Shown: positions 11,557-23,591, counted from the stretch's first letter. The stretch: DNA of 64,000 nucleotides from Dentipellis sp. KUC8613 (GCA_002286715.1 NSJX01000019.1:265876-329875), one strand, 5' to 3'. Program-made: numbers and translations. The notes: generated from the letters alone by a model not told the origin.

Positions 11557-11987
11557 CCTCGTCGAAGATGTAATATACTGTACATGTATATTCGCGCACA
11601 ACGCCTCGACTGAGCAACAAAAATGTATTGCAAACGAGTCAATGAGTCGAACATCGGCTATGCTGGAGAACTAGAGATGAAGATATGCTGTGTGGTTGCT
11701 AGAGGGTCTAGATAATGTGAAAGCGTGGGAGGTGGGTAATGGATAGAAAATGTCTTGTGAGACGGCATCCTGAGTCCTGGGTTCTGACTATTGTACAACA
11801 AGTTGGGTCCGAAGTAACCAAGGTTCGAGATGAGAGACGAGAGTTCAACACAACCAAAACCACCTGCGGAAGTCCAAGAGATAAGCTACGTGCCAGAGCC
11901 AGCAGAAAGTAGCGACTCACAAAACAAGTTAATGCATATTCTATAATAGTAGGGGCAATCCATGATGGCGACGGGGAAGGATATTCG
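11557..11987. other. convergent 3' spacer
   Basis: Region between the amidase and the minus-strand Ser-rich gene. Only short frames, no motif. Likely 3' UTRs. Confidence 0.5.
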
Positions 11988-13826
11988 TCATTTCATCTTC
12001 ATCCCGCGCAGTTTGTCGATAACATCCTCCACCTTCTCCTCCCGCACGTCGCTGCCACCTTTGGTGACGACAATCGTCTCCGAGCGCGCAGTCGACGGTG
12101 CAGGCGAGCGCGACGGACTCCTGCCCGCATGGCGGTCCAGGTGATACGCCGCATCCCACGCGCTCGAGCCGGGAGGGCCCCAAACCGAAGGCATCGAAAT
12201 CCCCGCCGACATCACGTCCATGGCCTCCCATTCTCCTTGCGAGGAGGATGGCGGGCCATTCGCCGGCTTCGACGACGCCGGTGTGGGAATAGGTGGCAAC
12301 TCGCGACGCATTGTAGGCGCCGTGTCCGTGCTGGAATGGCGGGTGAATAATGGCGGCGCTGGAGGGGAGCGTGGCACGGGCGCGTGAACTGGCAAATTGG
12401 GTACTGGGGCGCTTGGAAGAGGTGTGTCGAACCTGGATGGATCAGACCCTTTTCTTTGGCGCATAGACGGGGCGGATTTTGGAGGCTGTGGCATGGGGAG
12501 GTTGTACGCCGCCGACTGCGAAGCGCTGGGAGTGCGGGAAGGCGTCGAGTGGCCAGACGAAGCTGCCTGACGTAGGTCGGTCTTCGACGACGATGGAGTG
12601 AGTCCCGAAGACATGGGAAGAGGCGGGACTGGAGGGTGTTTTTTGGTCACAGGTTCTGAGGGCTTCGGACTCGGAGACGCTCTCGCCTTCCCTTTGGCCT
12701 TCTCCGAAGAGATTGATGAAGACCTCGACCGTGATGGATTAGACGACATTGGCACAGGCTCTGCGGGAATAGCTGGGGGCTTGGCTGCATTCTTGCTCTT
12801 TTCTGATGAGTTTGACAAAGTACGGGAACGATTATGGCTGCTGGACTTCTTGGAAGGAATGATAATCATGGGTGGTCTCGACTTCCCCTTCGTCTTATCC
12901 GACGATATCGAAAGGGAGCGCAGGCGCATAGCCTCGGTCCCAGTGAGTTGCGCAGGCGAGGATGCCGTAGTCTTGGCAGATGCCGATGTCTTCGTGGAAG
13001 TCGTGGTCTTCGTCGACTTCTGTGACGTGATGGAGACCGGTCGAACGGGCTTGCTCGAGACAGATGCATCGCTGCCCGTCCGTGATCGCGACAGAATTGC
13101 TGGCATCTTCGACTTCGACGATGATGGCGAGGCCGCGGATGTCGCAGAAGACCCCGGCCAATACATGGATGATGTGCGCGAGTCCGCCCCCGAGCCTGCC
13201 GACGGACGGCTGAACCTCGTCAGCGCGGACCACGCGCTCGTCGGCGTTGTGGCGGTGCTCGAGTCCTCCTTGTCCCCATCCTTCGAAGTATCCCCAGCTG
13301 GCGTCCCAAAGGATGCGATAACTCCGCGCGCCGCCCACGGCGGTAACGCCTCGTCTTCGGGCTTGCGTCCGCAGTCGATGGGTCGATGAATACGAGAGAG
13401 TCTGAGCGCGCGGATGCTCTCCTTCATAGAGTTCGGGATGTTGGCATCTGTGGTCGGGGTAGGGGGGAAAGCAAGGACCTCGGGCTGGGCAAGCTTCGGC
13501 GAGGAAGGCTGGAGGGAGGAATCGATGTGTAAATCAGGTCGCTCGCGCACGGTATCGTCATAATCCTCTGCACAGATCGCCAACACAGGGTATTCATCCT
13601 CTTCTATGAGCGTCCCGGCGCCATCGACTGCTGTTGGGACTAAAGGATGTGTGACAGCACGACGCCTGCGCGAGACGCTGAATACGCCTGAACCGGACCC
13701 ACTAAATAAGCCGGAAAACATATTCCGGCGCTTGTTCTGCGGCGCATGCTGTGGTGGAGAGTCCAGCTCGGGATCTGAAGGAGGGACATAAATGGGCTCT
13801 GGGAATGAAGATACAGAGAGGGACAT
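11988..13826 (-). CDS. uncharacterised Ser/Pro-rich, largely disordered protein
   Basis: A single long frame of about 610 residues from ATG 13826 (MSLSVSSFPEPIYVPP). The same frame stays open upstream to 13949 but has no ATG there. The N-terminal 200 residues have several more ordered blocks: NKRRNMFSGLFSGSG, SVSRRRRAVTHPLVP, EDEYPVLAICAEDYDDTV, SMKESIRALRLSRIHRP. The middle is Ser/Thr/Pro/Lys-rich with many RSRTGS- and SEKxKGK-type phospho-like motifs. The end is DVREEKVEDVIDKLRGMKMK, predicted helical. No domain, signal peptide or membrane segment was recognised. The conserved-looking ends around a disordered middle suggest a cytoplasmic scaffold or regulatory protein, which is inference only. 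Confidence 0.75.
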   Translation of the reverse strand: MSLSVSSFPEPIYVPPSDPELDSPPQHAPQNKRRNMFSGLFSGSGSGVFSVSRRRRAVTHPLVPTAVDGAGTLIEEDEYPVLAICAEDYDDTVRERPDLHIDSSLQPSSPKLAQPEVLAFPPTPTTDANIPNSMKESIRALRLSRIHRPIDCGRKPEDEALPPWAARGVIASFGTPAGDTSKDGDKEDSSTATTPTSAWSALTRFSRPSAGSGADSRTSSMYWPGSSATSAASPSSSKSKMPAILSRSRTGSDASVSSKPVRPVSITSQKSTKTTTSTKTSASAKTTASSPAQLTGTEAMRLRSLSISSDKTKGKSRPPMIIIPSKKSSSHNRSRTLSNSSEKSKNAAKPPAIPAEPVPMSSNPSRSRSSSISSEKAKGKARASPSPKPSEPVTKKHPPVPPLPMSSGLTPSSSKTDLRQAASSGHSTPSRTPSASQSAAYNLPMPQPPKSAPSMRQRKGSDPSRFDTPLPSAPVPNLPVHAPVPRSPPAPPLFTRHSSTDTAPTMRRELPPIPTPASSKPANGPPSSSQGEWEAMDVMSAGISMPSVWGPPGSSAWDAAYHLDRHAGRSPSRSPAPSTARSETIVVTKGGSDVREEKVEDVIDKLRGMKMK

Positions 13827-16800
13827 AGTTGCGAGAGAAAAGTCCCAGTTGAATGTCGAGAAATGAGCGTGGAGAGCCCGAAGGCGGATGGAAGGACCTG
13901 AGCCTCGCAGGCCCGAAAACGAAACGTTAGGGATTGGCCGTGCAGACACCTGCAGTGTGTAAATGCATGCCCACGAAGCTAAAAGTAACCCAAGGTCGTA
14001 CGAACCAGTGCAGGATCAGGGCTGTCCACTCCTTGCAACCCCACGTAGATCTATCCACATGCCGACTCATTGATCAGCATGATTCTAAGAGGGATGACGC
14101 GGGATGAGACGTACGAAAAGGGGATGCCTGTGGACGCACGGGAAGTCAGACAGCGCACAACAAAACAAAAATCAGTAGCAGATTCCAGCATTCAGATGGT
14201 TGACGCACCCAAAGAAGTCTGCCCTGACGGAGGAATGAATATCTCAGGAACACGTATTACCGTGTATTGGACCTGTGGGCACATAGACAGCTTTCAATGA
14301 CCTAGACCCGTCATACTGAACTACATCGGCCTACATCCACTGATCTGCAAACTTGAACTCTGCATAGAGATTCATTAGTGTGAGAAAGCTTATGAAAAGT
14401 TATGGGCACGAGGGTACGTACATCTGCCGTCCTCGCTGTCAACTCGAGCAGCAAGCTGCGTCTACGCAGGGTAGAGTAAAGGACAAGAGAAAGCGAGTCT
14501 AAGCACGCGAGAATCGCTGGCTTACGGACGTCGTCGACCCTGACCAAAATGTCAGCGTGTTGACACTGGTGCGACAAGCTGATGATCTAGATGGAGGATA
14601 TATAGTAGTAGCAACCGTCAGCCTCGTCATCACACTGGCATGCCATCATTTGAGTTTTGCCAGAGGCTCGGACTCAACGCGCTTCTTGATGCTCTGATGG
14701 TCGAGGAGTCTGAATCCGTTGTCTGACCCTCAGTTCGAGTTGCAGATCAAACAGCCTGTTGTAGTCGGCGTGGAACTGCAGCAATATATGAAAGATATCA
14801 GAAACCGATTCATGTCGCGGTCCCGACGTTGGGCACAAGAGGCGCCTGGCTCAGAGCTGTAGCTAATGAGGTTGAGCTTCGGGCGCCCCTGCGCATGTAA
14901 AAAGGTAGTAATAGGAGGCATCGGCCTATGAGACCCTCCGCGAGCAACCATGCAAGTTAGCGCCTTCAACTCAATTTACTATTAGTGAAGCCCAGATCAA
15001 GTGAGAATCCTCGCCCAAAGCCGAAAGCTGAACTGAGGTCTTACACAAGCTGCAGACGACCCCACTGGCACATGTACAGCCAAGGTGTCTGACCGTCAGA
15101 CGATCTCTGAGAGCCCTGAACCGAATGCTCCCGGTTGAGTTGAACCGCCGGCGGCCAGTACAACCAACCGTTCAACAGCATTCGCGGCACCGCGGTCTTC
15201 ACGCGGTCTGGGCGCTCTGAGCATCCCCATGCGTCTCATTGACGAGGCAAAAGCGCCGTGAAGGCGAAGAGATCAAAGGAAACCCCGGCCATTTTGAGCG
15301 GTGATCCGGGAGGCGATCAGCGGGTTTGTGGTCGGTCCATTGAACCTTGCGATACTCAGTGCTGTGTCCCGCTCTGCAGCGGCATATCAATCGAGGTTGG
15401 GGGGGGAGGACGGGATAAGGGCTGCAAAAGCGGGTGGTGAGGGAATGGATTGGATGTCGTGCCAAGTAACGGCCGATACCGATTGAAGCTAGCTAGTCTG
15501 TTAGAGTCGGAGCTTAAGTTCCTTACAGCGGGGAATACTTACCATTCCGTTCGCTTGATCCGAGACCACGCGCTCTAGGCGTCCATTGCGCCCGGAAACG
15601 CAGGAGACACAAGCGCCTACTCCTCTTTGCTCGTGATGCTGGCGTACTCAAGTCTCATGTCACCACCTTGGCGCTCCGAGGAAATCGAATGTCCAAGATG
15701 TACGGCCGTGGAGAGATGCGTAGCCTCGGCTTCCCTGTCAGCTTTTAATGAAGAGGCTCTAATTGGCATAATGTCAATGTCGTGGCCTTGCGAGAAGTCC
15801 ACGGGCACATCTAGTCGCTGATGAACCGCTGATGAAACTACAATGTCAGCACATAGAATGGATGGTTAAAGAAGATACTCATCGGACGTAGTATGCCACT
15901 AATGACCCTGCTCAAGGGTCGTACATATACTCTCTGTAATTGACAACCCCTGCAGGTATGTCCCGTCGCTTTTAAAGGCGGGGAATAGTGCCCCTTGGCC
16001 GACGAGTCCGGTCGCTCCCAACGGTCGCATAACCACGGTCGTCGTCTTGCAAGAGCATAGCGCATGTGCCCCTTCCGAAACATTCCGTTAAGGCAATTGA
16101 AGTCGCCCGCCATTGTTTCTAGAAATTCAGTGCAGGAGAAACGGAGATGTGAATCCCAGGGAGAACAAGTTGTCTCCATCACCTCACGATGTGATGCGGC
16201 AACATCGTCTGGGGGACGAGTGGTGATCTCCAGGATCCCCGTGCATAGCACACGTGCCTTGATCAGATGTTTCCGACTGGATATAGGAGGATACAGAGGT
16301 TTTGCGCGTTCAGCACTGAAAAGTAGACTGCATTGAGTTCTGGAGGCAAGATGCACAGTGACATAGAAAACTTCTGAGAGCAGCCTGGGGATAGTGAGTG
16401 TGATCAACCTGCTGGTAATACCACGAGATTATGTTCGACAGGCCGTCTACAAGCGTCGCCATACCCACAGATCGCTGCTGTTAGATCATTGGCTTCAAGT
16501 ACAGCCCATGATATAAACAGACTCAAACCGAACGCGGTGCATATGCCAGCAACTTGCAACATAGATCAGGGTCTATGGCGTGCGAGATGAGAGTCGAATG
16601 GGAAAACTTTCATATTATCCACGTCATTGAGGACGGATGGATGTTAGCGCCTGGCCGCCCTTCGAAACCATCCATGAGAGAGTTTGCAGTTGATACTGTT
16701 GTACTGTCTAGTCGAGAAACTGATATTCGGAGACAGCGGTAGACATACCAAGGCAATGACCTGGGTCCGGATCGTCACTCGGCGATTTGTAGGCGACAAT

Positions 16801-17481
16801 CCATGTCGGCCTTCTATCTACCCTCCGCATGAGGGCTAATGCCGGAAGTCGAGGACAAAAAACCGATGAGGAAGGTTACTGCATCCCCTTGAATTGCTGA
16901 AGAAGATTTGAAGCAAGGAGAAGAGAGCAACAAGTAACTGCGTGTAGAGATCAACATCATCGATAACTACCTGAACTAAGAATAGGTAATCAGCAAACGC
17001 GCGAGGAAGGAATAACAACTTGCGTACCTTCACTTACTATGACCACAGCTCACGAAAGTATGGAAGTGCGTGCAGCCTCTAGAGGTAACGTCCGAGTACA
17101 ACACCAGTCGCTATGATTGTCAAGACAACGAGCGGCAACCTTCTACTAAAAAGACCGTAATCTATTGTAAATCAAAGTGCAACCAAGCCTAACGAGGTCC
17201 ATGCATAAGCGTAAAAAAAAGTCAGGATTGAAAGAGAACGCGAAAAAGAATGGTGAAGCGTGAGCATAACAACGACACGATGAGATGGTGGAGATGAGGT
17301 ACGTAAAGTGTCATTCCCTGCTATAATCCGTAGGCGTGCGGGTCACTGTCAGGTATCAGGTAAGGATGGTCGGTAATAGTTGTCCACAATAAGCTTCCAA
17401 TCGGAACGATGTCCGCCGAAGTCAACTCCGCCTGAAACAACCTATCCGGAGGCTCTAGCCTTCGTGGCCACGCATGACGCC
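13827..17481. other. gene-poor 3.6-kb region
   Basis: Between the Ser-rich gene and the DUF7137-like gene. Only short frames on both strands, none with a recognisable domain or a consistent exon chain. The longest is a 189-codon minus-strand frame at 15838-16407. A small spliced minus-strand gene starting near 16460 (MATLVDGLSNIISWYYQQ) can be imagined but not defended. No repeats, tRNA or transposase motifs were noticed. Confidence 0.4.
15838..16407 (-). CDS. possible small orphan gene or exon
   Basis: Open frame of 189 codons on the minus strand, with nothing recognisable inside. It has Cys and Arg scattered along it and no low-complexity bias. It could be an exon of a small unknown gene whose 5' part lies at 16380-16470, or a chance frame. 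No homologous family comes to mind. Confidence 0.15.
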   Translation of the reverse strand: MITLTIPRLLSEVFYVTVHLASRTQCSLLFSAERAKPLYPPISSRKHLIKARVLCTGILEITTRPPDDVAASHREVMETTCSPWDSHLRFSCTEFLETMAGDFNCLNGMFRKGHMRYALARRRPWLCDRWERPDSSAKGHYSPPLKATGHTCRGCQLQRVYVRPLSRVISGILRPMSIFFNHPFYVLTL

Positions 17482-18326
17482 TCAATGCAAACCGTTGCGG
17501 ATTACCGCGATGCCAGAGAGGAACATGATGAGGATGGTGGCGAAGATGCTGATGAAAGCGGGATGCGCAGTGTACTGTGAGATCATGCCGTTCACGTTGC
17601 AGCCGCTGCATTGCCAGCCTGTGGTGTAACACGTATACAGTCAGCCTTCGGAACTCCCGGACAACAGTGAAATGCGATTTCAACGTGTAGAGAAAGAGAC
17701 TGACCAGATGCGATGGGTGTGTATGCCTGCGGGGTATACAAGGCAAAACGCAAAGCACTGTTCGCCTGCAGGAGACCAGGTGCCCGTGCCGCTCCCGGAC
17801 CTCTCTCGTCAAAGATGTTCAAGGTATATGTCGCCTGCGCAAGCGGGGAATTCGGGTTTGACTGCTGGAATGCGTAGGGGTCCCAAACAACACTTGTCGC
17901 CGTGCCGGGAATAACACCGTCTGTGGGCCCCACGGGGTATGTGACACCATTCTCGCAAACTGCGGAGACGGTAAGCGAAGCTGGTGTCGAGAGGACATCG
18001 GTGAAGGTCCATGCAAACGTGATCGGTTGAGATTGGGCGAGCTTGAAAAAGGCGATGGTCGTTTGAACGGGTTGGGTGATAGACAACTCGCCAACAGGCG
18101 CAGTTTGTGGGATATTGAGCTGGGATCCACTACCACTGCCGCTTCCACTGGCCGAGGGAGCCTGAGAGCCCGCCGAAGAGCTCTGGCTCGCAGACCCGGA
18201 TGCAGAACTGGTGGGTGCCGCCGAGCTTTGTTGCTGGCCGCCCTGCTGCTGACCACCCTGCTGCTGGCCACCCTGCTGTCCGCCTTGTTGGTTTTGTCTC
18301 TCGAGGATTTGCGTCCTGGCGGCCAT
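17482..18326 (-). CDS. DUF7137-like Ser/Gln-rich protein with C-terminal membrane anchor
   Basis: Two coding exons. Exon 1 starts at ATG 18326 (MAARTQILERQNQQ), then a Gln/Gly repeat (GGQQQGGQQQ units), a Ser/Ala/Gly linker and a conserved beta-rich domain: PITFAWTFTDVL, VCENGVTYPVGPTDGV, GTATSVVWDPYAFQQ, LAQATYTLNIFDERGPG, LRFALYTPQAYTPI. An intron at about 17627-17705 is followed by WQCSGCNVNGMISQYTAHP and a hydrophobic segment FISIFATILIMFLSGI ending at a stop at 17482. From memory this matches fungal proteins labelled DUF7137, usually with a signal peptide and a C-terminal anchor. No signal peptide is visible after this ATG, so an upstream 5' exon before about 18390 may be missing from my model. 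Function unknown; cell-surface location is inferred. Confidence 0.8.
18230..18296 (-). repeat. Gln/Gly-coding minisatellite
   Basis: Imperfect tandem 12-15 nt units coding GGQQ/GGQQQ (at least four) inside the DUF7137-like gene. Units keep the frame, so copy number can change protein length without a frameshift. Confidence 0.75.
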
Positions 18327-19749
18327 TGTGGAGGAAAGGGGGGATGCGGCGTAAAGGTTGCGGCGTGAGGGCAGCCTGAGTCTCCTCACTACAGTGCGTT
18401 ACTGTCACACTGTCACGGTCTCGGAGTTCCAGCCTTTGGCCAGTGCACTGTGCGGCCTTCTTCTTCCGTCCTCCTTACACCACATGTCGGTCGTACTTCA
18501 GCATGTTTCAGCTCACAGACCCGGCGCGGAAAAGACTAGGCTGGCTTTGACGTGGTTAGAAGGATTGAAGGAGCAGGGGACACGCGTTCGAAAGTGAGTA
18601 TTGCTGTTACAGTTCGTTGCTAATGGATCATCGCTAGCTCGATAACATGGTCTCGAAGTTCGTCCAAGACTGCTGAGAAAACTCGCCGGTTGACATTCTC
18701 TCACCCTTCCCAACATATAGCCAGCAGGCCTTGACGCTTCCATCATCGCCCGTGTGTCCGCACGCTTGACACGGCCTCCAATGCATGATTGCATTTCGAC
18801 GGCCATGGCGCGACAGTCTGGCGATTGGGATTCTTCGATATATCTATCTCGAGGCTGTATCTACTCTCCGTCTGTCGTCACTTCCACTTTGTACCACTTG
18901 TGCCTCATTCTTGCCGGTATGCTCACCCGTCGTTGACTTGGAGCATTCGCGTGAAGTATCGCATTTCGTGGCACACGACGCATGTGATCGACTATCCAGC
19001 ATCTATGTCGCTGCAGAGCCATGGACGTTGTGACCACGGCCAGCTTGGACAACGTTTCGGACGTCGTATATCTCGCCTGTGTCGCGCCACTGTCACCCTT
19101 TCATCACCCCGCGTGTCATCGTTCTCCTCGCCAGCGGTTTGCTTCTACCTGCAGGCCGAGAATGATGCTCCTCTCTGTTGACCCATCGAAGCTATATGCG
19201 ACCTGGCGCGGCTCGTCGGTGGCTTGTCACGGTACTGGCCATGCACGGCCAGTACGATGTCGCGTACCCGTACAGAGGACATGGCATCCCTTTGCTATTG
19301 CCCCGCACATAATGTCGCGTATGCTTGCGGCCAGTAACTTCTTTCTGAAAATGCTTTGACTGGTGACAAACACCGGCCTAAGTGACTCGTGCCCAGCAGC
19401 TATTGTAGGCTGGCAGCGAGCTTGGAGATGGTGCACATGTGATTGTTTGTTAGCTACAACTGTGGTGTAGCTTGTTGTTTTACTAGGAGGAGACAGCCCT
19501 GCAGATGTTTGTCATTGTCATTTACCACATCCTTTGATTTCAATGCTATTCCTATTTGTTCACACATCAGACAAATGCATAGATCCAAACACAACATACA
19601 TGACATTCAGATGACTTCTGCTACATGATACTCCTACATATGCACTCAACACAGATATTATCAGCACTACACAATTCCTGCAACACAGATACACCTGAGA
19701 TCCCACAAACTAAGCTGCAACAAGATTCAACAATATCATCCACCAAACC
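18327..19749. other. spacer upstream of the DUF7137-like gene and downstream of Argonaute B
   Basis: Holds short plus-strand frames (18484-18597 and 18789-19181) without recognisable domains. The first could be spliced (MSVVLQHVSAHRPG...) but ends quickly. From about 19420 onward the sequence is CpG-free and belongs to the Argonaute B CpG desert. No gene is called. Confidence 0.4.
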
Positions 19750-22365
19750 TCAGACAAAGAACATCTGCCCCTGGATATGAGAGCGAAGAGGCCTGAAGTT
19801 GCTCCTCCACTTCTCCAGGTCAAATTGGGCCTGGGGATCAATGCTGGATGTCTCAGAGCCATATCTCACTTCATCCTTGAAGTAGAATACAGCTCTGGCA
19901 CAGACAAGCTACAGATTGGACAGATGAGTAAGAGAGAAATTCAGCAAAGAAATTCCTCACATCAGCATCTGTGGAAAAGAAAATTCATGAGCAATTAGAA
20001 GAAAAGATAGAAGAAACACCTACAATATACAGGGGCAGGGATAGACACAGATCTGCTGGCCCTGCTATACACATGACACAAGTAAAATGCCATATGCTCC
20101 AATCTGCACTTCACTTCAGAAAAATTGATTGTCTTACAAGAAAAACATGCACTTACATATCCATCCTGAGGTCATTGTCATCATGAAGAACAACATAGTG
20201 ACCTGAACGACTAGCTGAAGGAAAAAATCAGCATTTCAGCATACACATGAGCAAAAAAAATGATACTTACTGCCCTTGAGACCACCATGACTCTGAAGGT
20301 AGAAGTTCTTGGAGATGCTGGGGTCAATCACTCCTTGATCCACCACAAGTCCAGCAGTGAAGTTGTTGGACCTGTCAACACTGATTATAGAGAAGAAAAT
20401 TTAAGTGAAAAAAGGACAAAGAATAAAGTAGAAGGAATACCCACACAGCTGGAGGAGTCCTGTCAGGAGGGAAGAACCTGATATGGTGCCTGCAAAAATT
20501 ATGATGAAAATCAAGTCTCAGAATCAGTCAGATTGATACATACCTCTTGCCAACCACAATGTAGGTGAGTTTCAAGGGAAGATCCTCTTTGAAGGGCTTG
20601 ATGAACTGTGCCCATGCCTCTGCACAAGACATAAAGAATTAATGTTGAGATGCAAGAATGTGGTTTCATTCCACTTACCTTGAATAGCAGAAACTTCATA
20701 CTGGAGCACCTGATCATATTCTCCTTCTGAGACACCATCCCTGAAGAACACAATCCTGAACTTGTACATGGGCTTGTTCTTCAAATAGAAGAACTTCATG
20801 GCCTCCTATGAAAGAATAGCATGATGAATTATCCATGAAGACTGAAAAAAAGGTGCAAACTTACAAACATCATCCTGCTTAGGTCAGCGATAATCTCTGT
20901 CCTGGGTTCCTGCAAGGAGACAGAGGTCATGTACTTGGAGAAGCCTCTGTCAAATGAAGCCACAACTGATGCAATGGATGGCTGATTATTGATGCCAGCC
21001 CCAGCATGACCAACATCAGCACCTGATACATAGTGAGTGATCAAGATGATGCAGCCACAAAATAATACACTCACCAACAACCATGAGTGGCTGGGCCATG
21101 AAGCCTGTCTGATTGAGAGGGTGCTGCACTGCAGAGTTTGTCCCTAGCAACTTGGTATTGATCCTGAGCTGTGATGAGCAACAGCATGATATGATATAAA
21201 TGTAAAAGATAACATACTTCATAGCCAGATTCCTGTTGTATTGGTCCCCAGCATTGTGGACCTTGTTCTCCCTCTGATGCAATCATGAGGAGCACATTTT
21301 TGTTAAGAAAAGTGAAACAAAACTCACAACACATTGGGTGGGAATACCAACACCAGTTTCTCCCCAGGCTTTCAAGGCCCTTCTCAGCTCTGCAGCATTG
21401 GTGGGGAGAATAGCTAGCACAAGTTTGGGCTTGTACTGTGCAATCTCCCCCCATACCTGAGCAAACTATTAGCTTATGCAGATGCACTGTCAACACTGAA
21501 CTCACCTTCTGCAAACCATGGGCAGTCAAGACAATAGGCTCCTGATTTTTGGGCTTGCTGGTAGCTGAAAGATCATTGAGATACAAATCAGCAACATCAA
21601 GGCAGGATACAGCTCACCCATTCCTATGAATGAAATCAGAATCATACTCAGATATAAAGTGCACAAAAACTTACCCAGATCAGCACAGCACATGGCAAGA
21701 TTCCTAACAAAGTTCAACACCACCCCTGCAGGCAGGGCAGAGAAGTTCACAATGACATAGTCATTGAAAGCACCAGGCTCTATGAATTTCCTCCCAACAA
21801 GATTCCAAGAGCCAGCCCTCTGCAGTATTAGATGAATAAAAAGATGCAGGAACACAGGGAACAATCACATACAGGGCTAACATTGGTGTCACCATATTGA
21901 ATAGATGGTGGAGGAAGCATTTTGCCCTTGACATTGATGGGGGTGGTGTCTATTGTCACATTGGCAGCACTCAGGAAATCTGACTGGGAGTAACTCAAGA
22001 ACTTGAAGAGAGTCAGAATACATACATGGCACTCAGAAATTCAAGATACTCACATTTCCACCAATGCCCCTCTGAATTGAAGACAGCCTCCCTGCAGGAG
22101 GCTGAGAAGAGAACCTCAGAACCTCATCCATCAGATGGGGAGGAACCTTCTTCTTGAACAACTGCCCAGGCTCAATAAAGCAGATCTCTGCTGGGATGAC
22201 AACTCTGAAAGGCTTCTCCTTCATGACCACCCCAAAGGAATCAGGGTACTGCAGATGCTTGCCATATCTCTTGGCATAGTATTCCTAGACAAGAGATGTT
22301 ATAGGATGAAAGAGGGAATAGAATAACAGAACACACTGCAACAGTTGTCATCTTCCCATCCAAAT
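19418..22365. other. CpG desert over the 3' part of Argonaute B
   Basis: Only about three CpG (near 19784, 20208, 20888) in about 2.95 kb, against CpG-rich flanks. The upstream edge is at 22366, next to the PAZ intron complement(22285..22336), the same intron at which the copy A desert begins. It extends about 330 nt beyond the Argonaute stop. Arg codons inside are AGA/AGG almost without exception. Confidence 0.9.
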
Positions 22366-23591
22366 CGAACTCGTAACGACCGCCCTGAGGGATAATCGAC
22401 TTGATCGGGCGTGCACCCTGGCTCTGCTTCGGCGTGTCGGTCTTGATCCTCACACCCTTCAGCACGTTCTTAAGATTCTTGAACTTCTCTTCCCCCGGTC
22501 GGAGGCTGCTGAGTTCACGAATGTTCACCTGACGCTGGCCAGGGTTCAGGAAGGCGGAGGCCCAGGCGTCGAGGCGCTTCTCCGCGTAGCTATCACAATG
22601 TCAGGCGTCATTCGATGAGAAAGGCTTAGCGACGTACACAATACCGGTTGATATATCGACATTGATGATCATCCTGCCCGGGGCGGGGCGAACAGACCTG
22701 TCGTTTGGTCAATTATCTATGCACCAGCAACGGATACTAGACGGTCGCAACGTACTGGAAGTATCCGCGCCATAAGTCGAACGCGCCGCCGGTCACCCTC
22801 GCGCCTTCGCTCGAGAATACTGAACGGGCGTTGAATGTCTTCTGTCGCCTAGATAGTTTGACGCAGAAAAAGTTCAGGGACCGACGACGAAGAGAGCGCA
22901 TATACGTACATGATGGGAGCCTGGCGAACAATCGCCTGCAAGATGTTCACGGCCTCTGCTCGGCGGGAGATGGGCTGCCCTTTGGTCGCCGCGTTGATGA
23001 TAGACCTGGGTGGCGCATGAACAAGTCATAATTCGAAGTAAGCAACCGACAGTAGTACACGTACAAGACGTCGATCGGAGCGCCGACGGGGGTGAAGCGG
23101 ATGGTAACGGGCTTCGATCTCGAGTTGGGGTTGTTCGACAAGCGGACATCGAACTGCGGCATATGAGCATACTGGTCAGGAGTTTAGTAGGTAGACGCAC
23201 CGTTGCACCCCCGTCACCGAAGAGCTTGTGGCTAGACCAGACATTCTTCTTTCCATCGAATACGACGCGGGGGCGAAACAGCGAAGCTTCCTGTATAGTC
23301 TGGAGATGGTCCAGGTAAATCTGCGCCCTAAATGGTTGCCGAATCTCGGGGTCGAAAGCTAGAAACATGCACTCGATCAATACAGAACGCGCACTCGAAC
23401 AGCTCTCACGACGTACTGACTGCAGAGACGGCGTCACACGAAACATGACATTAGTGCACGAAGCAAAAGGTAGCGAGTCAGCAATACTGACTGTCGTAGT
23501 GATAGAAAAGACGAGATTTCTGAGACGGTAAGGCCTTGATCACGAAGGCATTGGTTTGCACCGAGACAGGTGCGGGGTCTGGGAACGCCAT
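19750..23591 (-). CDS. Argonaute protein, copy B
   Basis: Paralogue of copy A in opposite orientation, with many short introns at mostly the same places. Start ATG 23591 (MAFPDPAPVSVQTNAF), then RLFYHYD. N domain: FDPEIRQPFRAQIYLDHLQT, FRPRVVFDGKKNVWSSH. L1: GAFDLWRGYFQ, MIINVDIST. PAZ: YYAKRYGKHLQYPDSFGVV, ICFIEPGQLFKKK. PIWI: GADVGHAGAGINNQPSIAS (Asp codon at 21015-21017), PRTEIIADL, FFRDGVSEGEYDQVL, SIPAPVYYADLVCARA. The D-E-D-D tetrad is therefore intact, implying slicer ability. Ends MFFV like copy A, stop at 19750. Exons downstream of 22337 are CpG-depleted; 5' exons are not. No stop or frameshift was seen. Copy B differs from A throughout at the protein level, so the duplication is not recent. 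Confidence 0.93.
23417..23419 (-). other. candidate 3-nt microexon of Argonaute B
   Basis: On the minus strand the sequence reads ctctgcag-TCA-gtacgt, the same junction as in copy A at 912-914. Inclusion gives HYDITFDPEI and skipping gives HYDTFDPEI. Both flanking introns would be of ordinary length. The flanking intron sequences differ between the copies while the junction is kept. Confidence 0.65.

Noticed and set aside
13827..13949. Extended N-terminus of the Ser-rich protein from 13949
   Set aside because: The frame is open but begins with a GTG; the first in-frame ATG is at 13826.
18789..19181. Apparent Argonaute fragment (FDGHGATVW resembles FEGPGATVR of copy A)
   Set aside because: Similarity covers only about nine residues and neither neighbour exon follows; most likely chance.
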